A stretch of 64,000 bases of DNA from NCBI RefSeq assembly GCF_001011115.1, contig NZ_CP008874.1:186001-250000 (forward strand), read 5' to 3'. This stretch comes from Halanaeroarchaeum sulfurireducens (GTDB lineage: Archaea; Halobacteriota; Halobacteria; Halobacteriales; Halobacteriaceae). The translations under genes and the position numbers were made by a program. Shown here in pieces: positions 17,091 to 26,612 of the stretch. Under the pieces are notes generated by a model that saw nothing but the letters and a program-made list of their open reading frames with translations, did not search any database and had not been told where the DNA came from. The first letter of the stretch is position 1. The number at the start of each line of letters is the position of its first letter.

Positions 17091-18236
17091 ATGGGCTCAT
17101 CGCACGTCTTCGCGGTCGCGAGCGGCAAGGGCGGGGTCGGCAAGACCACCAGTGCGGTCAACCTCGCGGCGGGGTTCGCCGAAGCCGGTCGGTCCGTCGT
17201 GGTCGTCGACGTCGACCTCGGGATGGCGAACATCCGCGACGTGCTCGACGTCGAGGAGGGGGCGACCCTTCACGACGTCCTCGCCGGGGATGCCGACCTC
17301 GAGGCGGCCCTTCTGGACGGACCGGACGATCTCGACGCTGTCGTGGGCACGCCATCGATCGGGGCGTTCGGCCGCGCCGACACCGAGGGCCTCAGCGAGA
17401 TCGTCGAGACGTTGCGTGATCGCTACGACGTGGTGGTCCTCGACACGGGGGCCGGGCTGAACTACGACGCGGCCCTCCCCCTGGGACTCGCGGACGAGGT
17501 CATCCTCGTCACGACGCCCGACGACGCCGCCCTGTCCAACACGGTGACGACCCGCGATCTCGTCGACCGCCTGGACGGCGACCTCGCGGGCGTGATCGTG
17601 AACCGGATGGGTGGCAGGGCTGGCAGCGCGTCGGACGACGTCGAGGAGCGCCTGGACGCCCCGGTACTCGGCTCGGTTCCGGAGGACAGCGCCGTGGCCG
17701 ACACCGCCGCCGAGGGAACGCCGGTCGTCGTCGCGAACCGGACGAGCCCCGCGGCCCAGTCGTTCCGCGAGATCGCGTACGGTATCCTCGACGAACCGCT
17801 GCCGCGGGACTGGGCGGATGATGAGCTGTCCGGGCACGGTGGCCCCGCAGCGACCACATCGCCCGATACACCGGTTCCAGGCGAGCAGGAGTCCGACGAC
17901 GTGGCGGACGAATCCGACTTCATCGTCGCCGACGAGGGCCCGGAGGGCGGGGTTCTGGACCAGGGTGGGGACGCCGAGGAGGGGCAGGAGGTCCCATCGG
18001 CTGCGGATTCAGCCGCTAGTGAGGCCGGCGACACCGCCGACACCTCGGACGCTGCCGAAGCCGAGACCAGTGACGGCCCGGGCCTGGCCGACGCGATCGA
18101 AACGGCGGAATCCGACCCCGAGGCCGCCGAACGGTCGCCGTTCGGGGATGCGGAAACAGACTCGGGAAGTGACGGGGACGACACGGAGGAGTCCCGATCG
18201 CTCCTTTCGAGAGTGACCGGCGGACTGTTCGGGTGA
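17091..18236 (+). CDS. MinD/ParA-family ATPase with acidic linker and C-terminal amphipathic tail
   Basis: Deviant Walker A ATPase: SGKGGVGKTTSAVN (residues 11-24), the VVVVDVDLGMANI switch segment and the VVVLDTGAG Walker B. The ATPase core ends near residue 240. It is followed by about 125 residues of Asp/Glu/Ala/Ser-rich linker and a final short hydrophobic tail, RSLLSRVTGGLFG. That tail resembles the membrane-targeting sequence of MinD. A TTATTTAAG box about 28 nt before the ATG suggests a leaderless transcript. Haloarchaea encode several MinD paralogues acting in polar positioning rather than Z-ring placement. Which paralogue this is cannot be told. Confidence 0.85.
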   Translation: MGSSHVFAVASGKGGVGKTTSAVNLAAGFAEAGRSVVVVDVDLGMANIRDVLDVEEGATLHDVLAGDADLEAALLDGPDDLDAVVGTPSIGAFGRADTEGLSEIVETLRDRYDVVVLDTGAGLNYDAALPLGLADEVILVTTPDDAALSNTVTTRDLVDRLDGDLAGVIVNRMGGRAGSASDDVEERLDAPVLGSVPEDSAVADTAAEGTPVVVANRTSPAAQSFREIAYGILDEPLPRDWADDELSGHGGPAATTSPDTPVPGEQESDDVADESDFIVADEGPEGGVLDQGGDAEEGQEVPSAADSAASEAGDTADTSDAAEAETSDGPGLADAIETAESDPEAAERSPFGDAETDSGSDGDDTEESRSLLSRVTGGLFG

Positions 18237-18246
18237 GTTCTTCGGG

Positions 18247-20007
18247 TTACATCGAGTCCGGCGCGTCGATCCCCAGGACGTCCAGTGCGTTCGCCATCCC
18301 GTTTCGGGCGGCGACGACCAGGGCGAGCCGCGCGTCACGGCGTTCCGGGCTCACCGCCGGGTCGAGCACGGGACACTCCCGATAGAAACCGTTGAAGGCG
18401 TCGGCGAGTTCGCGGGTATAGGTCGCCACGGCGTGGGGTTCGAGTTCGTCGGCACTTTCCTCGATGACCCAGGGGAACCGGGCGAGCGTGCGCAGCAGGT
18501 GTTCTTCGGCTTCGTCGGTCAATACCTCGGGATCGACGTCTGGCCCGTCGAACTCACCCGCCGCCTCGTCGAGGATGCCACAGGCGCGCGCGTGGGCGTA
18601 CTGGACGTACGGGGCACTCTGCCCCTCGAAGTCGAGGGCGTCGTCCCACTGGAAGGTGATCGGTTTGGTCGGCTGCTTCGAGACGATGTCGTACCGGACC
18701 GCGCCGATGCCGACCTGGTGGGCGATGCGGTCCACGTCGGCCCCGTCGAGTTCGTCGTCGCGGATGCGGGTGTCGAGACGGCTCTCGACGGCGTCTCGGG
18801 CGCGTTCGATCGCCTCGTCGAGCAGGTCGTCCAGATCGACTCCGGTGCCGGCCCGGGTACTCATCTTCCCTTCTGGCAGATTGACGTAGGAGTAGATGAC
18901 GTCCCGGAGCTGGTCGGTATCGTTGCCGAGGACGTCGAGGGCGGCCTGGAGCTGAGCGGCCTGGAGTTTGTGGTCCTCGCCCAGGACCGTCACCGCCCGG
19001 TCGTACGCCGCGAACTTCCACTCGTGGTGGGCCAGGTCTCGCGTCGTGTAGAGGCTGGTGCCATCCGAGCGGAGGAAGACGAGGTCCTTCTCGAAGCCCC
19101 GATCCGAGAGATCGAGGTGCCAGGCGCCCTCGTCCTCGTATGCGAGGTCGGTGTCGATGAGGCGATCGGCGATCTCCTCGGTGCTCCCGTCGCGGATGAA
19201 CCGCGTCTCCTTGACGAACTCGTCGAAGCTGGCGGGGAGTCGTGCCAGACAGTCGGTCATGCCGTCGAGGACCTGATCGACGACCCGGCTCACCCGCTCG
19301 AAGGCCTCCTCGTCGCCGGATTCGAGGCCCTGCATGATGGACTGTATCTCGTCTTCGGCAGCCTCGACGGCGTCGGCGTCAGCGCTCTCCAGGTATTCGT
19401 TGCCCGTGCGATAGTACCGCACCAGATCGTATTCGATACGGTCGCGCTCTGGCTCCTCGCTGAGATCGGACTCCTCGAAGGTCTCGTACGCCCAGGTGAA
19501 GACGGCGACCTGGCGACCCGCGTCGTTGACGTAGTAGTGGACGTCCACGTCGTATCCCGCGTACTCCAGCAGCCGAGCGACGGCGTCGCCCAGGATTGGA
19601 TTTCGGGCCCGCCCGACGTGCACGGGGCCGGTCGGATTCGCGCTCGTGTGTTCGACGACGACCGAGGTGTCCTTCGGGGCGAGCATTCCGTAGTCCTCGG
19701 CCCGGGCAGCGGCCAGCGTGTCGGCCAGGTAGGCGCGGTTCGGCTGGAAGTTGACGTACGGTCCCTGCGTGGACACGGAACCGACGTAGTCGGTCCCGTC
19801 GACGTCGATCTCAGCGGCGACGTCCGCGGCGATCTCGGGGGGCGGGGCCCCCACCACCGACGCCAGTCGGAACGCGGCGCTGGAGGCGAGGACCGCCCGG
19901 ACGTCCTCGGGCGGCTCCTCGATGCCCAGGTCGTCGGTCGGGAGGTCGAGACGCTCGAGCGCTGCGGCGAGCGCCGTTTCGACCTCCTGGCGGAAGGAGA
20001 GCAGCAT
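18247..20007 (-). CDS. argS: Arginyl-tRNA synthetase
   Basis: Class I synthetase that charges tRNA-Arg. It is 586 residues long. The ArgS N-terminal additional domain (about 1-100) precedes the catalytic core with the HIGH-type motif HVGRARN and the GPYVNF segment. The KMSKS-type loop reads KMSTRAG. The anticodon-binding domain ends with [11 protein letters not shown]. All key motifs are intact. Convergent with the MinD-like gene, with a 10-nt gap, and divergent from taw1. Confidence 0.97.
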   Translation of the reverse strand: MLLSFRQEVETALAAALERLDLPTDDLGIEEPPEDVRAVLASSAAFRLASVVGAPPPEIAADVAAEIDVDGTDYVGSVSTQGPYVNFQPNRAYLADTLAAARAEDYGMLAPKDTSVVVEHTSANPTGPVHVGRARNPILGDAVARLLEYAGYDVDVHYYVNDAGRQVAVFTWAYETFEESDLSEEPERDRIEYDLVRYYRTGNEYLESADADAVEAAEDEIQSIMQGLESGDEEAFERVSRVVDQVLDGMTDCLARLPASFDEFVKETRFIRDGSTEEIADRLIDTDLAYEDEGAWHLDLSDRGFEKDLVFLRSDGTSLYTTRDLAHHEWKFAAYDRAVTVLGEDHKLQAAQLQAALDVLGNDTDQLRDVIYSYVNLPEGKMSTRAGTGVDLDDLLDEAIERARDAVESRLDTRIRDDELDGADVDRIAHQVGIGAVRYDIVSKQPTKPITFQWDDALDFEGQSAPYVQYAHARACGILDEAAGEFDGPDVDPEVLTDEAEEHLLRTLARFPWVIEESADELEPHAVATYTRELADAFNGFYRECPVLDPAVSPERRDARLALVVAARNGMANALDVLGIDAPDSM

Positions 20008-20131
20008 GTTCGTTCGGTCGACGGCGCCGCCTAAAGGCGTTCTGAATGGCTATCGGGGCCAGCCATCGCACGTGGACCGTGTCTCCGGCCGAACACCACC
20101 CTTTTGCCGGTCCGTCGGATACCCGGTGGTG

Positions 20132-21061
20132 ATGGCCGAGCAGGTCGACGGACCCAACTACCACGCTCACAACCACACCGCCGTCCAGACCTGCGGGTGG
20201 ACGAAAAACGCCCTCCGCGGCGAGGGGACCTGCTACAAACAGGCCTTCTACGGCGTCCGCTCGCATCGCTGTATCCAGATGACGCCGGTCGTCCGGTGTA
20301 ACGAGCGCTGCGTGTTCTGCTGGCGCGATCATGGGGGCCACGACTACGAACTCGATGGGGTGGACTGGGACGACCCCGAGGCGGTCGTCGACGCCTCCAT
20401 CGACCTGCAGCGCACACTCCTGGCGGGCTTCGGCGGCAACGACGACGTTCCCCGCGAGCGCTTCGAGGAGGCGATGGAGCCCCAGCACGTTGCGATCAGT
20501 CTCGACGGCGAGCCGACGCTCTACCCTCACCTCCCCGAACTCGTCGAGGCCTACCACGACCGGGATATTACGACGTTCCTCGTGAGCAACGGCACCCGCC
20601 CCGAGGTACTTGCCGCGACGGACCCCACCCAACTCTATCTGAGCGTCGACGCTCCCACACCGTCCGTCTTCGAGGACGTGGTCCGCCCACTGGAGGACGA
20701 CGCCTGGGAGACCCTCCTCGAGTCGCTCGACGTGCTGGCCGAGAAAACGAGTCGAACGACGATCCGGACGACGCTCGTCGCCGGCGAGAACACGGGCGAC
20801 CCCGCTGGCTACGCCGCGTTGTACGAACGTGGCGACCCGGACTTCGTCGAGATCAAAGGCTACATGCACGTTGGCCGGTCGCGCGACCGACTCGACCGGG
20901 AGGCGATGCCGACACACGAGGACGTCTCGGCGTTCGCCGACCGGGTCCAGTCCCACCTCCCCGCCTACGACGTCAAACGGGAGGCCCCGCCCTCGAACGT
21001 GGTGATGCTGGCGAAGCGTCCGGACACCCGGATCGACGAGCTGGCGACCACCGAGGGATGA
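20132..21061 (+). CDS. taw1: 4-demethylwyosine synthase (TYW1/Taw1)
   Basis: Radical SAM enzyme that builds the tricyclic base 4-demethylwyosine from m1G37 of tRNA-Phe and pyruvate. The radical SAM triad is CNERCVFC, and the preceding segment CGWTKNALRGEGTCYKQ supplies cysteines for the second cluster. The DGEPTLYPHLPEL and VSNGTRPEV segments are also typical. The start at 20132 (MAEQVDGPNYH) gives 309 residues; the longer frame into argS has no family resemblance. The flavodoxin domain of eukaryotic TYW1 is absent, as in other archaea. Confidence 0.95.
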   Translation: MAEQVDGPNYHAHNHTAVQTCGWTKNALRGEGTCYKQAFYGVRSHRCIQMTPVVRCNERCVFCWRDHGGHDYELDGVDWDDPEAVVDASIDLQRTLLAGFGGNDDVPRERFEEAMEPQHVAISLDGEPTLYPHLPELVEAYHDRDITTFLVSNGTRPEVLAATDPTQLYLSVDAPTPSVFEDVVRPLEDDAWETLLESLDVLAEKTSRTTIRTTLVAGENTGDPAGYAALYERGDPDFVEIKGYMHVGRSRDRLDREAMPTHEDVSAFADRVQSHLPAYDVKREAPPSNVVMLAKRPDTRIDELATTEG

Positions 21062-21099
21062 CGGTCGGGCCCGGAACCCCTCAAACCTGGGATGCATAA

Positions 21100-21139
21100 C
21101 GGATCCGATAACGTTTAGGTTCGTGATCCGGAACGTTCC
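21100..21139 (+). promoter_or_regulatory. Direct repeats and palindromes over the rbkR promoter
   Basis: GATCCGATAACGTT (21102-21115) and GATCCGGAACGTT (21125-21137) form a direct repeat with 23-bp periodicity. Within them, CGGATCCG (21100-21107) and GGAACGTTCC (21130-21139) are perfect palindromes. The TATA-like GTTTAG (21113-21118) sits between the repeats, about 27 nt before the rbkR ATG. Occupation of the two sites would block promoter access. The encoded protein carries its own DNA-binding domain, so autoregulation is the simplest reading. Confidence 0.5.
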
Positions 21140-21142
21140 TGT

Positions 21143-21850
21143 ATGGCTCTGCAAGCGGGGACGCACGCGGTCGGGTTCGACGAGCTAGCCGTCCTCAAAG
21201 TACTTGCGCTCGACGGCGCCGCTCGCGGCGAAGTCAAGGTCTCGTCTGGCGACATCGCCGAACGGCACGACGTCTCGAACCAGACCGCCTCCCGGCGGTT
21301 GCAGGCACTCGAGAACGCCGGGCACATCGAGCGCGAGACAGTGAGCGACGGACAGTACGTCGTCCTCACCGATGCCGGCGAACGCGCCCTCAAACACGAG
21401 TACGAGGACTACCGGGCCATCTTCGAGGCTCGGCGGGATCTCACGCTCCGGGGCACGGCCACGTCCGGTATGGGGGAGGGCAGGCACTACATCTCGTTGC
21501 CGGGATACAACCGGCAGTTCTCGGAGAAACTCGGCTACGACCCGTATCCGGGCACGTTCAACGTCGATCTGACGGATCGCTCCCGGCGGGAGCGCTCGGC
21601 CATGGCCTCGTTCGACCCCGTTCACATCGATGGCTGGGAGGACGAAGAGCGGACGTACGGGCCGGCCTACTGCTATCCCGCGACCCTCGAGGTCCCGGGA
21701 GGCCACTCAGCCAGTCCGGCACACGTCATCGTCCCGGACCGCACCCACCACGACGAGGACCAGATGGAGATCATCGCGCCGGAGCACCTGCGCGACGAAC
21801 TGGGCGTCATCGACGGAGACGAGGTGATCGTTCGTGTCGCCGCCGAGTAA
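21143..21850 (+). CDS. rbkR: CTP-dependent riboflavin kinase fused to winged-helix regulator (RbkR)
   Basis: Bifunctional protein: an N-terminal winged helix (about residues 10-85, containing [20 protein letters not shown]) and a C-terminal archaeal CTP-dependent riboflavin kinase domain (about 95-235). The kinase domain shows [23 protein letters not shown] and [17 protein letters not shown]. The kinase makes FMN; in archaeal RbkR the winged helix represses riboflavin genes in response to the flavin. It overlaps ribB by 17 nt, so kinase and butanone-phosphate synthase are co-expressed. The ATG lies about 27 nt after a TATA-like box, which suggests a leaderless transcript. Confidence 0.95.
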   Translation: MALQAGTHAVGFDELAVLKVLALDGAARGEVKVSSGDIAERHDVSNQTASRRLQALENAGHIERETVSDGQYVVLTDAGERALKHEYEDYRAIFEARRDLTLRGTATSGMGEGRHYISLPGYNRQFSEKLGYDPYPGTFNVDLTDRSRRERSAMASFDPVHIDGWEDEERTYGPAYCYPATLEVPGGHSASPAHVIVPDRTHHDEDQMEIIAPEHLRDELGVIDGDEVIVRVAAE

Positions 21851-22502
21851 GGCGACAACCGGTGCCGTCGACGCGGCAGTGGAGGCGTTCGCCGCCGGGG
21901 AGCCGGTCCTGGTCCACGACTTCACCGACCGTGAGGGGGAAGTCGATATGGTCTATCCCGCGCGGTCGGTCGAACCTGCGGACGTTGCGACCATGCGAAA
22001 CGACGCGGGTGGTCTGGTCTGCGTGGCGCTCGGGTCGGACGTCGCCGACGCCTTCGAGTTACCGTTCCTGGCCGACGAACTCGACCACCCGGCGGCCGAG
22101 AGCGACCATCTGGGGTACGACGAGCGCTCCTCGTTCTCGCTGTCGGTCAACCACCGCGAGACCTACACCGGGATCACGGACACCGACCGGGCGCTGACCA
22201 TCACGCGACTGGGGGAGGCCGCGTCCAGTCCCGCCACGACCGACTTCTCGGCGTCCTTCCGGGCGCCCGGACACGTTCACGTGCTTCGGGCGGCTCGCGA
22301 CGGCCTGGCCGAACGGCGGGGCCACACCGAGATGGGTATCGCGCTCGCCACGGCCGCGGATCGCGAACCCGCCGCGGTGGTCTGTGAGATGCTCGACGAC
22401 GAGTCCGGCGAGGCACTCTCGCGGGCGGACGCGCGAGCGTACGCCGACAGGCACGATGTCCCATTCGTCGACGGACAGGACCTCCTCGCGGCGCTGGGCT
22501 GA
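21834..22502 (+). CDS. ribB: 3,4-dihydroxy-2-butanone 4-phosphate synthase
   Basis: Makes the four-carbon precursor of riboflavin from ribulose 5-phosphate. The 222 residues contain the acidic loop [10 protein letters not shown], in the REGE form as in archaeal RibB, and the RRGHTEM segment of the active site. The GTG start overlaps rbkR. There is no fused GTP cyclohydrolase II domain, as is usual in archaea, which use GTP cyclohydrolase III. Confidence 0.94.
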   Translation: MSPPSKATTGAVDAAVEAFAAGEPVLVHDFTDREGEVDMVYPARSVEPADVATMRNDAGGLVCVALGSDVADAFELPFLADELDHPAAESDHLGYDERSSFSLSVNHRETYTGITDTDRALTITRLGEAASSPATTDFSASFRAPGHVHVLRAARDGLAERRGHTEMGIALATAADREPAAVVCEMLDDESGEALSRADARAYADRHDVPFVDGQDLLAALG

Positions 22503-22505
22503 CGA

Positions 22506-22928
22506 TTAGACGAGCGTCGCGTCGAGTGTGATCTCGAGGCCCGCCAGCGCCTGCGAGACGGGACAGCCCGTTTTGGCCGTCTGCGCTATCTCCTGAAACG
22601 TCTCCTCGTCGATCCCCTCGACTTCGGCTGTGGTTTCGAGGTGACTGTCCGTGATCTCCGGGCCGTCGTCCATCGAGAGGGTGATCGTCGCCTCCGTCTC
22701 GACGGAGATGGGGTCGTAGCCCGCATCGTCGAGTTCGTTGGCGAAGGCCATCGAGAAACAGCCCGCGTGGGCGGCACCCAGGAGCTCCTCGGGATTCGTT
22801 CCCTCGCCGTCCTCGAAGCGGGAGGCGAACGAGAATTCCCCCTCGAACGCGCCGCCCCCGAAGGCCATCTCTCCGTCTCCGCGTGCGAGCGTTCCGTTCC
22901 AGACCGCATTGGCTGAGCGCTGTGGCAT
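22506..22928 (-). CDS. OsmC-family hydroperoxide reductase
   Basis: Thiol-dependent peroxidase of the OsmC/Ohr group. The two catalytic cysteines are in AHAGCFSMAF and TGCPVSQAL, spaced as in OsmC. GTNPEELLGAAHAGC is the family signature. It is 140 residues long, as expected. Divergent from ilvE across a 117-nt AT-rich gap. Confidence 0.9.
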   Translation of the reverse strand: MPQRSANAVWNGTLARGDGEMAFGGGAFEGEFSFASRFEDGEGTNPEELLGAAHAGCFSMAFANELDDAGYDPISVETEATITLSMDDGPEITDSHLETTAEVEGIDEETFQEIAQTAKTGCPVSQALAGLEITLDATLV

Positions 22929-23045
22929 CGTGCGATACTATTATTATCCCAACAATATCAATATACGGACCGGATCGTCCAAACCCCGACAGCGGTAGCG
23001 ACGGGACTGTAATGGTTTTATAGTGCCGCGAAGCTACCACCAGAT

Positions 23046-23978
23046 ATGCCCGGATTCGAGGACATGGACGTCGAGACGATCTGGCAGAACGGCGAGTTTA
23101 CGCCCTGGGACGAAGCGACGGTGCACGTGCTGACACATGGTCTCCACTATGGATCGGGGATCTTCGAGGGGGCCCGTGCGTACGACACGGATCAGGGGAC
23201 CGGAATTTTCCGGTGGGATGACCACCTCGACCGTTTCTACGCGTCCGCGAAGCCCTACGACATGGATATCGGCTACGACCGCGAGGAGCTGACCGAGGCG
23301 ACCCTGGAGTTGCTCCGCCGGGAGGGACTCGAATCTGCGTACATCCGCCCCATCGCCTTCTTTGGCTATCACTCCCTGGGCATCAGCCCGGAGGACGTGC
23401 CGACCGAGATCGCCATCGCCGCCTGGCCGTGGGGCTCGTACCTCGGCGACGACGCCCTCGAGAACGGCGTGAAGGTGATGATCTCCTCGTGGCGCAAACA
23501 CCACTCGAGTCAGATCCCCACCAACGCCAAGACGACCGGCCTCTACGTCAACAGCATGCTGGCCGGCGAGGAGGCCCGTCGCCACGGCTTCGTCGAGGCG
23601 ATCGTCCTGAACAAGGACGGCGACGTCGCCGAGGGCCCGGGTGAGAACCTCTTTCTCGTCCGCGACGGCGAGATATTCACGCCCGCCCTCTCGGAGAGCA
23701 TCCTGGACGGGATCACCCGCGATACCGTCATCACCCTCGCCCGCGAGCGTGGGTACACCGTCAACGAGAACGTCTCCATCAGCCGTGGCGAACTCAACAC
23801 GGCCGACGAGCTCTTTTTCACCGGCTCCGCCGCGGAGGTCACGCCCATCCGACAGGTGAACAACGTCGAGATCGGCAACGGTTCGCGTGGGCCCGTGACC
23901 GAGGAACTCCAGCAGGCGTACTTCGACCTGGTCGAACACCGGGCCGGCGACCACGACGAGTGGTTCACCGACGTGTGA
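23046..23978 (+). CDS. ilvE: Branched-chain amino acid aminotransferase
   Basis: Fold-type IV PLP enzyme for the last step of Val, Leu and Ile synthesis. The PLP lysine lies in TNAKTTGLYVNS. The family patterns HGLHYGSGIFEGARAY and GPGENLFLV are present, as is the LFFTGSAAEVTPI loop. It is 310 residues long. A GGTTTTATAG box about 28 nt upstream supports the first ATG; M7 is the alternative. Convergent with the DUF502 gene, directly abutting. Confidence 0.95.
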   Translation: MPGFEDMDVETIWQNGEFTPWDEATVHVLTHGLHYGSGIFEGARAYDTDQGTGIFRWDDHLDRFYASAKPYDMDIGYDREELTEATLELLRREGLESAYIRPIAFFGYHSLGISPEDVPTEIAIAAWPWGSYLGDDALENGVKVMISSWRKHHSSQIPTNAKTTGLYVNSMLAGEEARRHGFVEAIVLNKDGDVAEGPGENLFLVRDGEIFTPALSESILDGITRDTVITLARERGYTVNENVSISRGELNTADELFFTGSAAEVTPIRQVNNVEIGNGSRGPVTEELQQAYFDLVEHRAGDHDEWFTDV

Positions 23979-24566
23979 TCAGTCGTCGACGACCTTCTCT
24001 ACGGTCGTGGTCTCTGCGGTCTCCCCGAACCCCGCACTGAGCACTCGCGTCAGGGCCTCTTCTACTCGTTCTCCTGTCTCCTCGTATTTCTCGGGTTCGA
24101 GCTCGATGACGAAGCCGGTGGTGATGTTCGGGGCGGTCGGCAAGAACAGGACGTCCCGGCCGTCCTGGGTCTTCTGTCCGGTTTTGAACGCGGTCATCCG
24201 CATGTCGTTCCAGAGGGTCACCTTGACCGGCTTCTGGAGGTCGCTCGTCCCGGTGAGTGCCGTTTCCACGGCCATCTTGGAGGCGTTGTAGACGATGCGC
24301 AACCCCGGGAGCTGGTTGAACAACTCGTCGATGACGCCCTCGACGAACCCGCCCAGGGCCGTCCGCATCATGTACCCGACCGAGAAGACCACCAGCAAGA
24401 ACACCGACAGCGTCAGGAGAACGCCCACCACGGGGTTGGTGACGAGCGGTGAGAGCAACGCGATGGCCGCCAGTTTCACGAATATCCACCAGACAACGTA
24501 CAGCGTTACCACGATGGGCAACAGGACGACGAGGCCGGAGGCGAGGTCCCGCTTCCAGGATGCCAT
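23979..24566 (-). CDS. DUF502-family membrane protein
   Basis: Two N-terminal transmembrane helices (about residues 9-35 and 45-70) are followed by a soluble domain with the DUF502 patterns [13 protein letters not shown] and [13 protein letters not shown]. The start at 24566 ([11 protein letters not shown]) fits the family; the longer frame runs into carS on the other strand and is a high-GC artefact. Molecular function is unknown; DUF502 proteins are widespread in bacteria, plants and haloarchaea. Confidence 0.85.
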   Translation of the reverse strand: MASWKRDLASGLVVLLPIVVTLYVVWWIFVKLAAIALLSPLVTNPVVGVLLTLSVFLLVVFSVGYMMRTALGGFVEGVIDELFNQLPGLRIVYNASKMAVETALTGTSDLQKPVKVTLWNDMRMTAFKTGQKTQDGRDVLFLPTAPNITTGFVIELEPEKYEETGERVEEALTRVLSAGFGETAETTTVEKVVDD

Positions 24567-24656
24567 GCGCAAACACAGGGAGGGAAGGCCTATCAGCCTT
24601 GTTCTCGACCCGTCGAATCGGTCGCCTTTAAGCGCGCGGCGGTCCCAGCGGGAAGC

Positions 24657-25202
24657 ATGAACGTGCTCTACGTCGTGGCCATCGCCGTCTGGGCGATGCT
24701 GCCCGCCTACGTCCCCAACAACGCCGCCGTGCTCGCCGGCGGCGGACGCCCAATCGACGGCGGGCGGACCTATGGCGGCCGTCGGCTCCTCGGCGACGGG
24801 AAAACCTGGCGCGGAACGGCCGTGGGCGTGCTGGCCGGCCTGGCCGTCGCCGGCGTGTTGAACTGGCTCGCACCGACCGTCTCCGTTACCGTAGGCGTCG
24901 CATTCCCTCGATTCCCGCCGATCGTCGCCCTGGCTCTCGCCGCGGGCGCCATGGTCGGGGACATCGCGGCGTCGTTTCTCAAGCGACGCACCGGCCGAGA
25001 GCGAGGGGCGGCCTTCCCGGTCGTCGACCAGCTCGATTTCGTCGTCGTGGCGCTGCTCGCGGCGTTCCTGCTCGCGCCGGGGTGGTTCGGCAGGGTCTTC
25101 ACGCTCCCAGTGCTCGTCGCCGTCGTGGTCCTGACGCCCGCCCTGCACGTCCTCACGAACGGGGTTGCCTACGTTCTGGGCCTCAAGGACGAACCCTGGT
25201 GA
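24657..25202 (+). CDS. carS: CDP-archaeol synthase
   Basis: Transfers CMP from CTP to unsaturated archaetidic acid, giving CDP-archaeol for archaeal phospholipid synthesis. The 181-residue multispanning protein shows [11 protein letters not shown], the GKTWRG motif and [11 protein letters not shown] followed by PVVDQLDF, all typical of CarS (old DUF46). A CCTTTAAGC box about 28 nt before the ATG suggests a leaderless transcript. Confidence 0.95.
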   Translation: MNVLYVVAIAVWAMLPAYVPNNAAVLAGGGRPIDGGRTYGGRRLLGDGKTWRGTAVGVLAGLAVAGVLNWLAPTVSVTVGVAFPRFPPIVALALAAGAMVGDIAASFLKRRTGRERGAAFPVVDQLDFVVVALLAAFLLAPGWFGRVFTLPVLVAVVVLTPALHVLTNGVAYVLGLKDEPW

Positions 25203-25246
25203 GCCCATCTGCGAACGTTTATAGCCGCCATCCCCCCATGTCGAAT

Positions 25247-25774
25247 ATGGCCGACGCGGAACTCATCGAGGCGCTGCAGGACGCCGATGCCGTCAAATTC
25301 GGCACGTTCGAACTCTCTCACGGCGGCACGAGCGATTACTACGTCGACAAGTATCTCTTCGAGACCGACCCGCACTGTCTGGAACTCATCGCCGACGCCT
25401 TCGCTGAACGGGTCGGTGAGACCACCCTGGCCGGCATCGCCCTGGGGGCGGTCCCTCTCGTCGCCGCGACGAGCGTCGCGACGGGCAATCCCTACGTCAT
25501 CGCCCGCAAGCAAGAGAAGGACTACGGGACCGGGAACTTGATCGAGGGCCGACTGGGGGAGGGGGAGGAGGTCGTGGTCCTCGAGGACATCGCCACAACT
25601 GGGCAGAGCGCCCTGGACGCCGTCGAATCCCTCCGCGACGCCGGGGCGGTGGTCGACCGCGTCCTCGTGGTCGTCGACCGACAGGAGGGCGCGGCCGAAC
25701 TGCTCGCCGATCACGGGGTGGACCTCGAGGCCCTCCTCACCGCCGACGACCTGCTGTCCGCTGCCGACGACTGA
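25247..25774 (+). CDS. pyrE: Orotate phosphoribosyltransferase
   Basis: Converts orotate and PRPP to OMP in pyrimidine synthesis. The PRPP-binding motif [18 protein letters not shown] is intact, as are [16 protein letters not shown] and [12 protein letters not shown]. It has 175 residues from the ATG at 25247. A TTTATAG box centred about 26 nt upstream supports this start over the ATG at 25238 (MSNMADA). This is the gene type commonly used as a uracil-auxotrophy marker in haloarchaea. Confidence 0.95.
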   Translation: MADAELIEALQDADAVKFGTFELSHGGTSDYYVDKYLFETDPHCLELIADAFAERVGETTLAGIALGAVPLVAATSVATGNPYVIARKQEKDYGTGNLIEGRLGEGEEVVVLEDIATTGQSALDAVESLRDAGAVVDRVLVVVDRQEGAAELLADHGVDLEALLTADDLLSAADD

Positions 25775-25852
25775 GCCGGGCCACGGCGGCCCGAAAATGT
25801 GGATGGACGTGGGGAAAAAACCGAACAGCGATTCCGGGATATTCATAGTTGT

Positions 25853-25869
25853 GGAATCGTGTGTATTCC
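25853..25869 (+). promoter_or_regulatory. Palindrome between TATA box and start of the PRTase-type regulator
   Basis: GGAATCGTGTGTATTCC has 5-bp inverted arms (GGAAT/ATTCC) and lies between a GATATTCATAG box and the ATG at 25871. A regulator bound here would block its own promoter. This is one site only, so the assignment is tentative. Confidence 0.35.
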
Positions 25870-25870
25870 T

Positions 25871-26584
25871 ATGAACCGCGCCGAGAAGGCCGCCCTCCAG
25901 CTTCGGGCGGTGTCGGTCCTCCGCACCCTCAAGGAGACGCGAACGTACGACGAACTGGCCGAGGAGACCGGCCTCCCCGCTGGCGACCTCAACCGATACG
26001 TCAATGGCCACGTGCTCCCCAGCGCGGACCGGGCCCGCGAGGTCGTCGACGAGATCGGCGCCACGATGCTCAGGGCGGAGATCCGAGAGCGCGTACGCCT
26101 CGACGACGAGGGCTACGTGGACAATTCCGGCATCGTCTTCGATCAGTCACTGCTCGATCTCGTCGCACCGGTGGCAGCAGAGACCTACGAGTTCGACCGA
26201 CCCGACGTGGTCCTCACGGCCGCGACCGACGGCATCACCCTCGCCGCGTCGCTGGCCCGGTACTACGACGCCCGGTGTGCCTACGCGAAAAAAGCCAAAG
26301 AGACGGCCGTCGAGGAATTCATCGAGGCCCGCCAGCGCCTCGATTCCGGCATCGAACTCACCTACTATCTCCCCGCCGCCGCCCTCAGTGCGGGCGAGAC
26401 GGTTCTGGTCGTCGACGATCTCATCCGCTCCGGGGAGACCCAGGAACTCCTCCTCGACATTGGCGACGAGGCCGGGGCGACGGTCGTCGGCGTGTTCACG
26501 CTCATCGCGGTGGGTCAGGACGGTCTCGAACGGGCCGAGGCGCTGACCGACGCGCCGGTCGGTGCACTGGTTGACCTCGAGTAG
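25871..26584 (+). CDS. Transcriptional regulator with Xre-like HTH and phosphoribosyltransferase domain
   Basis: The N-terminal helix-turn-helix (about residues 18-62, TYDELAEETGLPAGDLNRYVNG) is joined to a type I PRTase domain (about 100-237) that keeps the PRPP loop TVLVVDDLIRSGET (177-190). The fusion parallels bacterial PurR and archaeal GfcR, in which the PRTase senses PRPP or nucleotides. The HTH sequence does not look like haloarchaeal GfcR as I remember it. It sits 86 nt before an NCS2 purine permease on the same strand and just after pyrE, so a purine-salvage role is likely. Enzymatic activity cannot be excluded. Confidence 0.75.
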   Translation: MNRAEKAALQLRAVSVLRTLKETRTYDELAEETGLPAGDLNRYVNGHVLPSADRAREVVDEIGATMLRAEIRERVRLDDEGYVDNSGIVFDQSLLDLVAPVAAETYEFDRPDVVLTAATDGITLAASLARYYDARCAYAKKAKETAVEEFIEARQRLDSGIELTYYLPAAALSAGETVLVVDDLIRSGETQELLLDIGDEAGATVVGVFTLIAVGQDGLERAEALTDAPVGALVDLE

Positions 26585-26612
26585 CCGGCCATCGCCGGCC
26601 GATTCGCAGAAG

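Noticed and set aside
18433-20034. 533-codon open frame on the plus strand across argS
   Set aside because: Shadow of argS; no start context and no domain.
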